Shown here in pieces: positions 54,603 to 64,000 of a stretch of 64,000 nucleotides of DNA. The stretch is taken from positions 53,009 to 117,008 of the forward strand of contig NW_005179180.1 of NCBI RefSeq assembly GCF_000350225.1, read 5' to 3'. Each line of letters starts with the position of its first letter. The first letter of the stretch is position 1. Under the pieces are notes generated by a model. That model did not search any database. It was not told the origin of the DNA and saw nothing but the letters and a program-made list of their open reading frames with translations. Origin of the DNA: Chondrus crispus. Taxonomy: Eukaryota > Rhodophyta > Florideophyceae > Gigartinales > Gigartinaceae. Both the position numbers and the translations under genes were made by a program.

Positions 54603-56591
54603 GGCAGAGCGAGCCGACCTGAGGGTCAAGAAAAGGGGAACGATGAGATGGAACGAACCAGGTGAGGGGCCTTCAGATACCCCCCCCGCAAGTAGAAGCA
54701 GCGCGCGCACGAGTAGGATGAGCGTCGTGATGAGATACTCAGGTCGGAAGTCGCGTATCGGGGTGCCAAGCGAAGAAAGAACGCTGGGAGAACGGGGACA
54801 TGGACTGGACAATCCACCTTTTTCACTCTTACCTTCATAACAGTTCGGTCTCGTTTTTGTTTTATTTGTGATTGCTTTTGTGTTGTCCTATTTTATTTCA
54901 TTTTTGAGACGTTGGGGACACGACCCCGTGCCGCGGAGGTCGGTCAGCAAGTTTACGAGGAGCCCAAGGAGGACGTTGAAGAGGCGATAATCTTCGAGAT
55001 CAATTCCGCCTTCGACAAGGTTACGGCCGACACCCGCGTCGCGGGATTCTCGCCGGGTCATAACGAAGACCTCTCTTTTATTTTCTATTCCTTTTCTTTG
55101 TTTCGGTTCTGTTTCTTTTTGTTTATATATTTTTTTTGATGTCGAAGACACAGCCCCGGGCAACGTCCGGGGCCCCTAAGAGAAGGAGGAAGGTGAACCA
55201 AGTCGTACACTTACAAGAAGAAAAAAAAGGGAAATTGGATGCACGACGTTGATGGCCAACCAGGTGACATTAGTTAGATTAGAAAAATATATATGTATGT
55301 AGTGAACGTCGTGAGACAGGACGGAGTCCGGAGGACGTGTGCTCTACGAGTGACCGCGCACGACGATGAGATTAAGGCAGAGCTTCCCGGAGGGGCGTAC
55401 TTCGTGTCGTTGGAGAAGGGCTGAGATGGCCGACGGCTGGTTGAAGGGCTGTGGGTGATTGAGGAAGTGTCTGGTGGCAACCATACGGCAGCATAAATGG
55501 GAGAGCGGAACGCATTGGAAAGGGGGTAAGTGGAGGAACAAGCGTGGTTCCGCAGTCGCGTGTGCAGGCCTACCGATCAAGCTGTGTCGGTCGCGAATGC
55601 TATACACCCGAATATCCCGCGCAAGAGGGCTATTCTCGCTGATACTGTGGGGGGCAACAGGGAAAGGAGGTGCAGACTACTGTCCTCCACGGTGGACATG
55701 GGGGTGCGTCAGACGGACGAGTGGGTTATCTTTGAGTCGAGGGAGAAGGGGTCTAAAGGATGTGGCTGAGGTGCATATGCATGCTGGCAAGGCGAAGCAG
55801 GAGGAAGTGGATGATGAGATGTGCGACGTAGCTGAGGAATTGGCAGGAATGAGTGTTGGAGGCGTGGGGAGGCGTACCTCTTGAGGAGAAAGAGATGCAC
55901 CACGATGCGAGGGGAGAGTCCGAAGGGCAGGTAGTTGTCGTTGGATGGCCCATCACGTAAGCCGCGGGACACCTCCGAGTACACCGCAACTCGCCCCTGT
56001 GCAAATCGACAAGTGTCGCGATGCCCAAGTGGAACACAGAACCACATCGGGAATTTTTAAGCAAAATTCAGGAAGGCATGTCGCGTCGAGCGCACGAGGC
56101 GCTGGGTACTTAGAAGATGTGCAACAGCACGCAAGAATTTCCTAGCGCGCGCGTAACACACTCACCGATCCCCGACGATCAACTCTTCCTTGTTTTTCTT
56201 TCTTTCTGTCTTATTTTTATTTTGCTTTGTCTAGGGACCTTGAAGACGCGCGTCGACGCACGGGATACTAGTAATGAAGGAGCGCCATGGACAGGAGGTA
56301 ATTTGCGGCGGTGCGGGAAGTCTTCCTCTCATGATCGGTCCGATCAAGCTGTGTTTCATTCGGCTTCATACTTCGGACGGTCCAGCCCCTTGGAGCGTTG
56401 AGGGCCTTTGATGAAACCCGGGAAGGACCCGCGTGACGCTGTGTCACCGAGCTCCACGCCATGGTCGAAGAAAAAATGGGAAAGGCTCGTGGGAGCCTGG
56501 GAAGTAGCACCGCGCGTGTGAAGAGGTCTACGAGTGAGGGGAATTTTCGACGACGCAAGCTGAGGTTCGCCCAGGACAGAAGACTTCGTCA

Positions 56592-56999
56592 ATGACACCG
56601 CGGTTGTCACCGCCCCCTTTCACCGCCGACTCCGCCGAAGGACGGAGGAACCGAGTCGCAGACGCGCAATACCGCGACAGGATGAGCGCACGAAATTTGG
56701 ATGAGGATTGGACAACCACAGCTGATGCTCTAACTCGTAAATCTTGCGCGACGTGCAAGATCATTGAAGCGTCGTTTCTCTTGACGTTGAATAGCGACAA
56801 GTGCGTGCAGCCAAATCGGACACCGGAATCCACCGAGAAATTTAATTTAAGAAAACGTGTCATGCCGGATAGTGTTGTTGGAAAGTGCAACCTTCACGCA
56901 CAGCTTCGTCCCCGAAGCCGACATGAGACGTTCGCAGGAATTGTGGAACATCAGGATGCCAGGTCACAACAAGCCGTTCCTTTCTTTTTGTTTTTATGA
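56592..56999 (+). CDS. Conserved small Cys-rich ORF in B2 spacer
   Basis: 135 codons, in sense with pol. The segment from RRNRVADAQYRDRMSARNL through TTTADALTRKSCATCK, LNSDKCVQPN, NLRKRVMPD and KCNLHAQLRP is kept in the same frame in B1 (19915-20270), although the copies have diverged. B1 shows CX2C-x15-CX2C; here the third cysteine is Ser. This suggests a small zinc-binding protein or exon. The C-terminus runs into a T-rich tract (VPFFLFL) and may be an intron. Not recognised as a known family. Confidence 0.45.
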   Translation: MTPRLSPPPFTADSAEGRRNRVADAQYRDRMSARNLDEDWTTTADALTRKSCATCKIIEASFLLTLNSDKCVQPNRTPESTEKFNLRKRVMPDSVVGKCNLHAQLRPRSRHETFAGIVEHQDARSQQAVPFFLFL

Positions 57000-58080
57000 G
57001 ATCGGCGAGGTCAACGGGCAAGCTCGACCGACTTGCAAGCATAATAATTTGCGGTGGTCTTACAGAAACCAAGTGAAGCGACGATGAGGGGAACCTGCGC
57101 ACAGCAAGAGATATGACGCAACTCGGCAATGGAAATGCCAAAGTGGCGATCGCAGCTATACTGTTACACCATTTTCAACAGGTGGAACACCTCACTACCG
57201 ACCACTCTCGCGATAGAGGATCAGAGAAAAATGCTTCTCCGCTACGCTCGATTTTTATTTGACTATATATGTCCCCGATCCGGAACACAACGCACGTAGA
57301 CGCGATGATGAATTGGAGAAACTGTCTTGGTTAGGCCGAAACACAAGGCTTGCTACCGTATTGTTTTCTACAAAATATACAAGGGAAGCGTTTCCAGAGC
57401 TACCTACAACAGCCCATGTGAACCCTGCCGGTGCGTGAGAAGGAAGGGCGAACCGTGGAAGATTGAATCAAGACGTTGGAAAATGCGGGTCGGTATAAAT
57501 GCAAGATATCGTTTCCCTGGAAGAGAGGAGAATAATAGGTCCGCGAAGGAGTGTGATACGTCAATCTGCTATCTGTACGACTACTGATGTGTATCTCGCG
57601 AGAAATACAGCGTTCAAGCGACGATGAAACAGAATGTGCTGCATTTTACTGTGTTTGAAATTTTTCGAAAGCAAGAGACCTGCAGTGACGGAAGAATCAA
57701 GTAACGGAGACGGACAATGTGGGGATGGATGAAATCAATTTCGAGTTCAGGACGAAAGGCTCTCAGTATGTCAGAGGATCCCGTATATATGAGTTTTCAC
57801 TGCAGGGAGCACGGCTCCGGCGGGATCCAAAAGAGGTAGCGCAAGTTGCGGAATTGCTATCAGAATGGAGGAGAGGGATTGACCGGAGGATCCTCCCGCC
57901 CCCTCGCTAGACGTCGAGGTGGAATGTCATCGGACTCCGTGCACAGGCTAAATTAGGCCGAACCACTCCTGGCAGGGGACACTTTCACGAGAAACCCCAT
58001 TGAGGGTCCCGTATGGCTGGCTGGTAAGGAGGTGAGAAACCAATCCAACGGCATCCTGTGCGAAGTAAATAGGAGGACTT

Positions 58081-59034
58081 TCAAAAAAAAGAGAGAAGGG
58101 AATTGGGGATGCACGTCAAGGAAAAGAGAAGGAAAGTGGATAAGAGAAGGGAGACGGTAACGAGGAAAAGAGAAGGAAAGTGGATAAGAGAAGGGAATTG
58201 GGGATGCAAGTCATGGAAAAGAGAAGGAAAGTGGATAAGAGAAGGGAGACAGTAACGAGGAAAAGAGAAGGAAAGTGGAGAGAAGAAGATACCGCGGCGT
58301 TCGAAGCGCACTGTATGTTGGAAGAAGGGGATGTTACCCCGCTTGATAAGTCGGAAATTAGCCGGAATTATGGCGTCGGTCCACATCATAGCGTCGCCCG
58401 AGACGGTCCGTTGGTTGAACCAAAGGCGGTTAGCTTCACGAGGAGGGTTATCGGAGGTCCAGGCCAGCATGTTGTCGAGGTAAGACCGCTCGCCCTCCGT
58501 GCGAAATTGCCACGTGTCACAACCGAATTCCTCAGGGATGAGATCCTGCGTCAATGGCAGCTCAAGCCTGTCACACACAGCGGTCATGAAGCGGGTCGAT
58601 AACACCGCACGACCACGAGGAGGAGTGTGACACAGAATGGAGGGAGGAATGGCGATGCGAGCCAACCAATCGTGAGACCGAATGGCTTGAAGGGGGATTT
58701 GTCCTGGAAGCATACCGGCGCCATCGGCGAACGAGTAAGCAATGTCATCGAAGGCGCACACACCGATCACTGAGAACCATTTAGCGGAAGCAAAGAGCTC
58801 AGGATTAAGGCGCATGGCCTTATCGTGGAGCTCCGAAGCAGCAGGGTATCGACGCGAGGACGGAGTGTCAGGACCGGAATCGATGTGGGCAACAGGGCCG
58901 GCATGTTGGGAATCAGGGGGTAATCGAGGGATGGAAGGAAGACTTAGAGGGTCGTGGGAAGTGGAAGAAAAGCCCACGCCGGGACGCTTGCGTTTGGTAC
59001 CACCACTCGAGTGGCTCGGGGATGAAGGAAACAT
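58081..59034 (-). pseudogene. Antisense gene of B2, 3' half replaced by minisatellite
   Basis: ATG at 59034 (MFPSSPSHSSGGTKRKRPG), 123 bp inside the 3' LTR. About 245 residues match the B1 antisense protein closely, through DTWQFRTEGERSY to TVRFERRGIF. It then breaks off where B1 has its frameshift and runs into low-complexity Ser/Leu/Phe sequence encoded by the purine-rich minisatellite. The second half (PSWWSQFEV block, C-terminal LLRAHG block) is missing. Confidence 0.78.
58092..58285. repeat. Purine-rich minisatellite in B2 antisense gene
   Basis: The core gaaaagagaaggaaagtgg occurs at about 58121, 58165, 58216 and 58260, alternating 44- and 51-bp spacings, so the higher-order period is 95 bp. 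Confidence 0.75.
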
Positions 59035-59111
59035 GGGGTCTGTCTTGCTCTTGCACTTTCACCGGATATCGGATGCGGTGGTGTGGGGTTATGAGAGAAA
59101 CGGCGAGGAGA

Positions 59112-59155
59112 TTGTACGATGGCGGAGTGGCGTACAAGAGCGCTCGGAAGGGGGA
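59112..59155 (+). promoter_or_regulatory. Hairpin and polypurine tract, B2
   Basis: TTGTACG (59112-59118) pairs perfectly with CGTACAA (59131-59137) across a 12-nt loop. The polypurine tract ggaaggggga (59146-59155) follows, two bases from the LTR. Confidence 0.7.
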
Positions 59156-59157
59156 TA

Positions 59158-60117
59158 TGTAGTGCAATACGCACCTGAAAAGGGGGTGAAAAGAAAGGAA
59201 AATATTTTGGATATAACAAGTAGTCCGGGTTGGGGGACACACGTGTGAATAATTGCACAGTTTTAATTTTTAATTATTTTATTTAGTTAATTAGTAGCAT
59301 TAATTTTGCTGACATTAGATTAGATTTAGGATCTAGCGCCGCGAGCTACTGTAGTGGCTCCGGCGGGGCGATATATACCTTAGCCCTCTGACCACCAAGT
59401 CAGTAAAGGTAACCCGAGTTGCCGGAGTCTGATATCGCCTTGGTTGAAGTCCGTCTTTTACAAGACATTCCCTTTAACTACAGATTACTTTATCCTTTGC
59501 GCTCGGGGGTCCCCCTTTTTTCCTTATCAATTTCCTTTATTTCCCTATCCTAATTTCCCTTAATCTTGAGTTGGTCCCACCTTGTAGGATTGCGATCCGC
59601 AACGTGACGTCATTTGCCATCAGGCTTTTGTGTTGGTGCACCAGTGGTGCTTTTCTCAGTGTTGGTTCCATCGGAATCTGGTTGCGACCGATCCGTTGTT
59701 GGTACTTTGCCATCGGGCAGTACGACGGTGTAGCGCTGCTACGTTTTCTTCTTTCCCGACGCGTTACGTTGCGACGTCCCCGTCGAAGACCTTATCAAGG
59801 GTATAAGGTGTACAAGGCGCTCTTCGAGCATTGGATTTACGACCCATCGGACCAGGTTTACCTAAACACCCCTCCGAACTCGTCGAGCAGTTGCCTTTAC
59901 AAGTCTCTACCACCATTTACCGATCCCGGGCTGGGCCCTTCTCTTTGCCCCCCCTATCAGGGATCCGAGCTACTGCGGGCCGCAAACCCGCTTAAAGAGG
60001 ACAGGGAGCTTCGAACACTCCGTAGCGCTGTGCCGTTGGCAGTTGTTGTTTTTGTTGCTGTTGTTTGTGTTGGACCGTCGGACCTTGGTCTCTGCCTGAC
60101 AGGCGCATGGCACTACA
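59158..60117 (+). repeat. 3' LTR of B2
   Basis: 960 bp, nearly identical to 46707-47666. It ends TGGCACTACA, with one change in the terminal repeat. Confidence 0.95.
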
Positions 60118-60122
60118 CCAAG
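60118..60122. repeat. Target-site duplication ccaag, right of B2
   Basis: Second copy of the target at 46702-46706. Confidence 0.92.
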
Positions 60123-60642
60123 GGTACTGCAGCTCGTCGACAGAGAGCAGTGGGACATCGGAAGACGGAACCCCGAACCACTGCGTGGCTGAGGCCACCT
60201 CCCCCTCCCGACCGGGGGAAGAGGGGTGAGGTACGGAGGTACGACGGCCGAAGGATGCACCGTCGGGAACACGAGCCGCCCCCACCGCCGCGGGGGCGGC
60301 AGAGCCGCTCGCGACGCCCGGATGCTTAACGGGAAGGACGACGGCCGCTGGGGTCGGTTGGGCAGCCGGACGGAACGCGATGACCGGTTTGGGTGGCCCC
60401 ACGGGAGGAGCCAACAGCTCCACGGAGACGGTCGTGGAGCGGGAACGGGACTTCTGGAAAGCCGGAGGAGCCGGCGGGGTCGGACGGGTCAGAGCGATGT
60501 CGTCCCCTTGCGATCCAGGGGACGCGCTCGATGACCCGACCCCGCGCGGCAAAGGAATCGCGACGACGGACGCGCCCGCCGCCACGGGTTTGCCGCCGCC
60601 AGCGGGCGGCGGCGGAGGAGGAAGAGAGGTCGAGTCGGCCAT
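60118..60642 (-). pseudogene. Antisense gene of element C, N-terminal part
   Basis: ATG at 60642 (MADSTSLPPPPPPAGGGKP). It is rich in Pro, Ala and Ser, with a basic SRSRS patch, and reads to SVDELQYPW, where B2 is inserted. The continuation is at 46706-44936. Together they make about 765 codons, so the gene is larger than the A and B versions. Unlike those, it starts well away from the 3' LTR. Confidence 0.6.
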
Positions 60643-61273
60643 GATAGGACGGCCGATAGCACGGAGCGGAGATGATCGGTCGGGACTGTCGGGGAAGGAC
60701 TGGGACAGCGCAAAGTGGAGCGGGAGTTTGTCTACCGTCGGCGGTGCTGGTGAGGGTTCAGGGAGCGAAGGACGAGGGCTCTACAAGCCACCTCAGGAAA
60801 CGGCGGAACACGCGCCCGACGTGCGCCAACCGTCATTCTGCAGCATACCCTACAACGTAAGCACAGTGCGCTTGCCCGGTGTAAGGACCGCCACGTATCC
60901 CGCCGACGAGGGTCGAGTACGAAACGCCACCACGCCGGCACGTGGCCCGCATGGTACCCCGAGCTGTGCTCCATCCCAAGAGGCCCGCCGCAAACCGACC
61001 CCCTCCTACTTCGAGCACGCGCGCCGCCGTCGACGGCAGGCGCCCCCTTGTCCCACACACAACCCCTCCTGCCCCACCGAAAGGGGATGTACGATCACCC
61101 CAGGCGCCGTCTATCAGCGCGGGTAGGATGGGTCGTTGAGAGACGGTCGCTCTCGCGGCTCGGACGAGAACGAGACGCTGCTGAGGTTGCGTCCGTACGG
61201 CTCCCCAACGCAAACGAGGAAACGACGAGGATAAGCCGGAGGGGCAGCGACGAGGAACGACGAAAAATGGGTC
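60643..61273. other. C sequence upstream of antisense gene
   Basis: Nothing convincing; the open frames are compositional shadows. Confidence 0.35.
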
Positions 61274-62232
61274 GTGGCACGCAGGAAAGGCGGAGCCGCG
61301 CCACCAGGCCAGCCGGGCCTCTGTCGCGCTCCGGACTGCATCGTCTCGCTTGCCCTAGAGCCACACGCCGACCCCGTGACACGTAATAAGGGATCGCGTG
61401 CCGCCTCCGCAGCAATGGCGTGCCTCCACGAAGGGGGGAAGAATGAGACCTCGCACCACAAGCGGAAAATCACGGCTCCCGAGACCAACGCGCGGCGCGA
61501 ACGCGGGAAAGGAGCGACGAAAAGAAGGTGTCGAAACCCGGCGTACGCGAGCAACCACGGGCAGCGACACGGAAAGCGTGCACGACGGACAAGAAGGACC
61601 TCGGGCAATCACGTCGTACCCCCTGGCCCACCCCATCGGATGGGGTGGGAAGATCAGAGAATAGCCAACAATAACACGCGTGACGCCCCCATGACAGCCG
61701 AGGATGAAGGTAGTGTCAAGCCATGACATGGCCCCATCATCACAAGGCTCTACGAGAGGGCTGGGATGGCGACCGACCTCACGGAAGACGAAATGGGTGA
61801 GCTGCGCATTCGAAATCTCACGGAACCCGCTCTCTATGATGCTGGGGCCAAGACCGTTGTCACTGACGGCGCGCGGTCGGACCTGGAGTACAAGTAACGC
61901 ATGGAGGACGTCGGGTGCTTCGAGAAGTTGGACGCGTGGCACGACGTTATGATGGCCAGGAAAGCCACCATCGCGGAGGGGAGCTGGCGGAGATCGGCGT
62001 ACCGACGGAGCTCTCGTCGCGCGACCTGCACAACCCCTCCTGCCGCATCGCCTTGCGCCCCGTATCGGATGAGGGGACAAGGGACGCGGGGGAGGAAAAG
62101 GACGAAGATTTAATGCGACGGATTGGGAACGCTGGCAAGGGGGACCCCGGGGTAACGACGGACATGCTGGGACACCCCGCAGCACGGGATGATCGCGGGA
62201 CGGTAAATCAGGAAGGCTGTGACAGCACCTAG
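61274..62232 (+). pseudogene. Degenerate sense ORF before C 3' LTR
   Basis: A plus-strand frame with a basic first half (HHKRKITAPETNARRERG), TGA at 61724, then ITRLYERAGMATDLTEDEM, KTVVTDGARSDLEYK, TAA at 61895, MEDVGCFEKLDAWHDVMM. A frame change near 61975 leads into ELAEIGVPTELSSRDLHNP, ending at 62232. The protein-like composition (helical, acidic) favours this strand over a 362-codon open frame on the minus strand, which is Cys/His/Pro-rich and looks like a shadow. Function unknown. Confidence 0.4.
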
Positions 62233-62460
62233 GAGGCGCCGGGAAAGCCGTGGAGAAGAGGTTGGCGCAACGCCAGACGCACGCGCACTGCGAGGGGAAA
62301 GGCTTGCGAAGAGGAGGATGGTGGTGACAACGAACTAGAGGAGTCGACATCACGGGGAGTGCAGGGGGGGCACAGGTCAGCACGGAGGGACACGAGCGAG
62401 TGTGACCGCCGTGGAGACAGGACAGGCGGAAGAGAAGGAACACGATCTACAAGCCCAGGA

Positions 62461-62492
62461 GTGAACGCGGACGTTCACTCTTGAGAGGGGGG
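62461..62492 (+). promoter_or_regulatory. Hairpin and polypurine tract of element C
   Basis: GTGAACG-CGGA-CGTTCAC, then cttgagagggggg, three bases before the 3' LTR. It is the second copy of 42747-42778. Confidence 0.75.
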
Positions 62493-62495
62493 TGA

Positions 62496-63095
62496 TGTGG
62501 TATAACCCCAAACGGAAATTCGGAAATTAGATTAGGATTAGATCAGCGACAGTAAGGCACGAGCCTTACAGCTACGCGCGCACACACGTGTCCTCCACGT
62601 GTACGGGACGCGTACTACACGTGGACTGTCAGCCCCGACGGCTGACAGCGTTACAGTGTCGGTCGACCGGCACTACTGTAGAGTTATGATAGACTACAAT
62701 GTACATTAAATATGAGCGGACCGCCGGCCGTGGAGGACGACAAGCACGGACTTGTCAAGGATCCTCCACCTTGGTCCGCCCGCTTACTTTTAGGTACTTC
62801 CGTCCGTTTTACCTAGAAGTAGTACCGCGCGCGGGTTGAGGACGCGCCTAGCACGCCCACGAGCCGGCTCCGCCTCCGCCCGTCGGTACTGGAACGTCAC
62901 CCAGTACCGCTCCGGGGCGTCGAGGCGTAGAAACGCTCGCGCGTGCGCGCGTCCTCCCCGATCCCGCTCTACCACCGCTACCTCGAGCCCGTGCTCGGTA
63001 CCGTGGGTGGGCCGTGCTTCTGTCTTCCCGCCGATCGGGGTCTTCCCGAACTGTCAGTACTCACCCCCCTCGTCGTTGGGGGTGATTATACTACA
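62496..63095 (+). repeat. 3' LTR of element C
   Basis: 600 bp, TGTGGTATAA to TTATACTACA. The second half (from ccgcccgtcgg) matches the 5' LTR well; the first half is divergent. The stem-loop at 62884-62909 covaries with that of the 5' LTR. ACGTGT motifs recur near 62586-62635. Confidence 0.75.
62884..62909 (+). promoter_or_regulatory. Covarying stem-loop in C 3' LTR
   Basis: CGGTACTGG-AACGTCAC-CCAGTACCG; see the 5' LTR copy at 31654-31679. Confidence 0.6.
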
Positions 63096-63817
63096 ATATC
63101 TAGCATCTCCTGCCGCCCTTTCATCACCAACGTCGCCTTGTGCCCCAAACCCGTCAATGCTTCAATATATTGAGGGAGCCGGGAGACGACATTGTGGTTC
63201 TCATTAGTTACGCGGGCGAACGCAGCTGCCCTTATACGCTTCAAGAACGAAGGGGAAGCGTCACGTCGAAGAAAAGGACGTAGAGCAGCCCGAATATCTT
63301 GAGCTGACAAAGCAAGCCCCTCTAAAATGCGCGGAATGAGAAGGTCTGAAAGCATTTCCGGAGAATATGCAGTTCGCCCGTATCTGCGATTGAGGTTGAG
63401 GTTTGTATGCGGTTCACAGCCGTGTGGGACAAACTGTCTCGTACTCCATACGCCGTCACCGTTGCGAATTATGTTCGCCCTGAAGCGGCAAGTGTCATGA
63501 ATGCAGCGCGATTTCAGCTGAGTTGAAGTAAAACGACCATAGAAAGACTCTTCATGCTCACTTCTCTTCAAATCTTTGAACACATGCCGACGATTCGAGA
63601 TCTCCGCAAACTGGCAAAGCGCCAACAGCGCGTCGTCACGAGAGTCGAAGGCCTGGCCAACAGAGGGAGAAAAGTTGAGTAACTCGGACAACGGCTGAGG
63701 AGGGCCCGCGCTCCAAGGCGCCTGAAGGGCGACTTTCGCCTCTTCTCTAATGCGTTTTGCGCGGTTCTCCTTGTTCTCGCCAGTATCGCTGCCGCAGCTT
63801 TCACTGCTGCTGCACAT
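63089..63817 (-). pseudogene. MULE-type transposase gene, N-terminal part, cut by C LTR
   Basis: ATG at 63817 (MCSSSESCGSDTGENKENR). A DNA-binding-like N-terminal region follows: ALCQFAEISNRRHVFKDLKR, then SRCIHDTCRFRANIIRNGDG and VWSTRQFVPHGCEPH. Its C...C...H...H arrangement is typical of the FAR1/MuDR N-terminal zinc domain. Next comes a helical stretch (EMLSDLLIPRILEGLALSAQ). The frame meets the LTR at 63095 after EMLD, and the stop codon is supplied by the LTR edge. The catalytic DDE part is missing. A stand-alone host transcription factor of the same superfamily is an alternative. Confidence 0.6.
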
Positions 63818-64000
63818 GGCGCTTGAAAATTGCACGCCGATCAGCCTCGAAACTGGAACCTCCGCACCCGTACCCTCTCCACATTCGAGACCCGAGACTG
63901 CAATCAATTTTAGCTATTCACACCAAAACGCTGTATTGCAGTCGCGCGCGACCGCGGACGCATGACTGTCCGGAAACTCCCCGGAAATGCAAAGAGGGCA
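63818..64000. other. Sequence upstream of the MULE-like gene
   Basis: Reads open in frame with the gene for another 30 codons without an ATG. No TATA box or other clear signal. Confidence 0.35.

Larger units (their letters stand above)
54554..58080 (+). other. Post-pol spacer of B2
   Basis: 3.5 kb, colinear with 18737-22525 of B1. It contains repeated modules of a pyrimidine tract followed by a GAC-rich motif (54850-54930, 55080-55165, 56185-56265). A block reading AEVGQQVYEEPKEDVEEAI lies near 54940, and a short plus-strand frame ending at 57910 (INFEFRTKGSQYVRGSRIYE) is unassigned. The conserved cysteine-rich frame is listed separately. The mixture of short conserved frames and T-rich tracts could reflect small spliced genes, but no certain splice sites were found. 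Confidence 0.5.
46707..60117 (+). mobile_element. Element B2: complete chromodomain Ty3/Gypsy LTR retrotransposon
   Basis: This 13.4-kb element has 960-bp LTRs (seven differences seen by eye) and the duplicated target ccaag, and it is inserted in the antisense gene of C. Order: LTR, PBS (duplicated), gag with three stops, an uninterrupted pol, spacer, antisense gene (truncated), hairpin, polypurine tract, LTR. Young by its LTRs, but protease and RT carry active-site substitutions, so it probably moved with proteins from another copy. Confidence 0.95.
31193..63095 (+). mobile_element. Element C: composite chromodomain Ty3/Gypsy element, split by D and B2
   Basis: Plus-strand LTR, PBS, gag, pol, antisense gene, sense ORF, polypurine tract and LTR, interrupted by D (33505-37889) and B2 (46707-60117). 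The two LTRs (682 and 600 bp) belong to one family but differ widely, and the flanks (gacac/atatc) do not match. C may therefore be two related copies joined by recombination. It differs from A and B in LTR, gag and accessory genes but uses the same primer site. Confidence 0.7.

Noticed and set aside
60380-61126. 248-codon plus-strand open frame
   Set aside because: It lies largely opposite the C antisense gene N-terminus and has no protein-like features.
61355-62443. 362-codon open frame on the minus strand
   Set aside because: Composition (Cys, His, Pro, Arg-rich) and lack of motifs look like the shadow of the plus-strand frame with LYERAG...DLTEDEMGEL.

Overview
The window is eukaryotic repeat DNA: a nest of long Ty3/Gypsy-type LTR retrotransposons whose integrases end in a chromodomain (chromoviruses), plus one truncated MULE-type transposase gene at the right edge. 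No intact host gene is recognisable. The sequence does not fix the host phylum. A red alga or a fungus would fit the moderate GC, long nested LTR elements, chromodomains and MULE fragment, but that is a guess.

Layout. (1) 1-409: piece of a B-type LTR on the minus strand. (2) 410-3498 and 14677-15475: remains of an old plus-strand element E, namely its post-pol spacer and the C-terminus of its antisense gene. (3) 3499-14671: complete element A inserted in E, with identical 649-bp LTRs and TSD gtgta. (4) 15476-29574: element B1 on the minus strand, decayed, also sitting in E's antisense gene. (5) 29575-31191: the N-terminal half of E's antisense gene, which starts with a histone H3 tail-like sequence, followed by E's polypurine tract and probable 3' LTR. 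(6) 31193-63095: composite element C on the plus strand, split by a truncated minus-strand element D (33505-37889, a relative of A) and by complete element B2 (46707-60117, 960-bp LTRs, TSD ccaag). (7) 63096-63817: MULE-like gene cut by C's 3' LTR.

Shared design. Families A/D, B and C have unrelated LTR bodies but share several traits: an LTR edge of the type TGTAG.../...CTACA, the same 18-nt primer binding site (3' end of a tRNA with C1-G72 and A73, as in eukaryotic tRNA-Tyr), and a short hairpin just upstream of the polypurine tract. In A, B and D, pol follows gag by a -1 shift at a slippery heptamer touching the gag stop. A, B1, B2, C and E each also carry, between pol and the 3' LTR, a large gene on the opposite strand. 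The A and B proteins are clearly homologous, E's is homologous in two blocks, and C's is in the same place but only weakly similar. I recognise no known domain in this protein. In E it begins with a near copy of the histone H3 N-terminal tail. This antisense gene family, with its H3 mimic, is the best candidate here for an undescribed system.

All copies seen are damaged. A and B2 have almost identical LTRs and intact target-site duplications yet carry several disabling changes, which suggests they were mobilised in trans. All comparisons were made by eye; no database search was possible.
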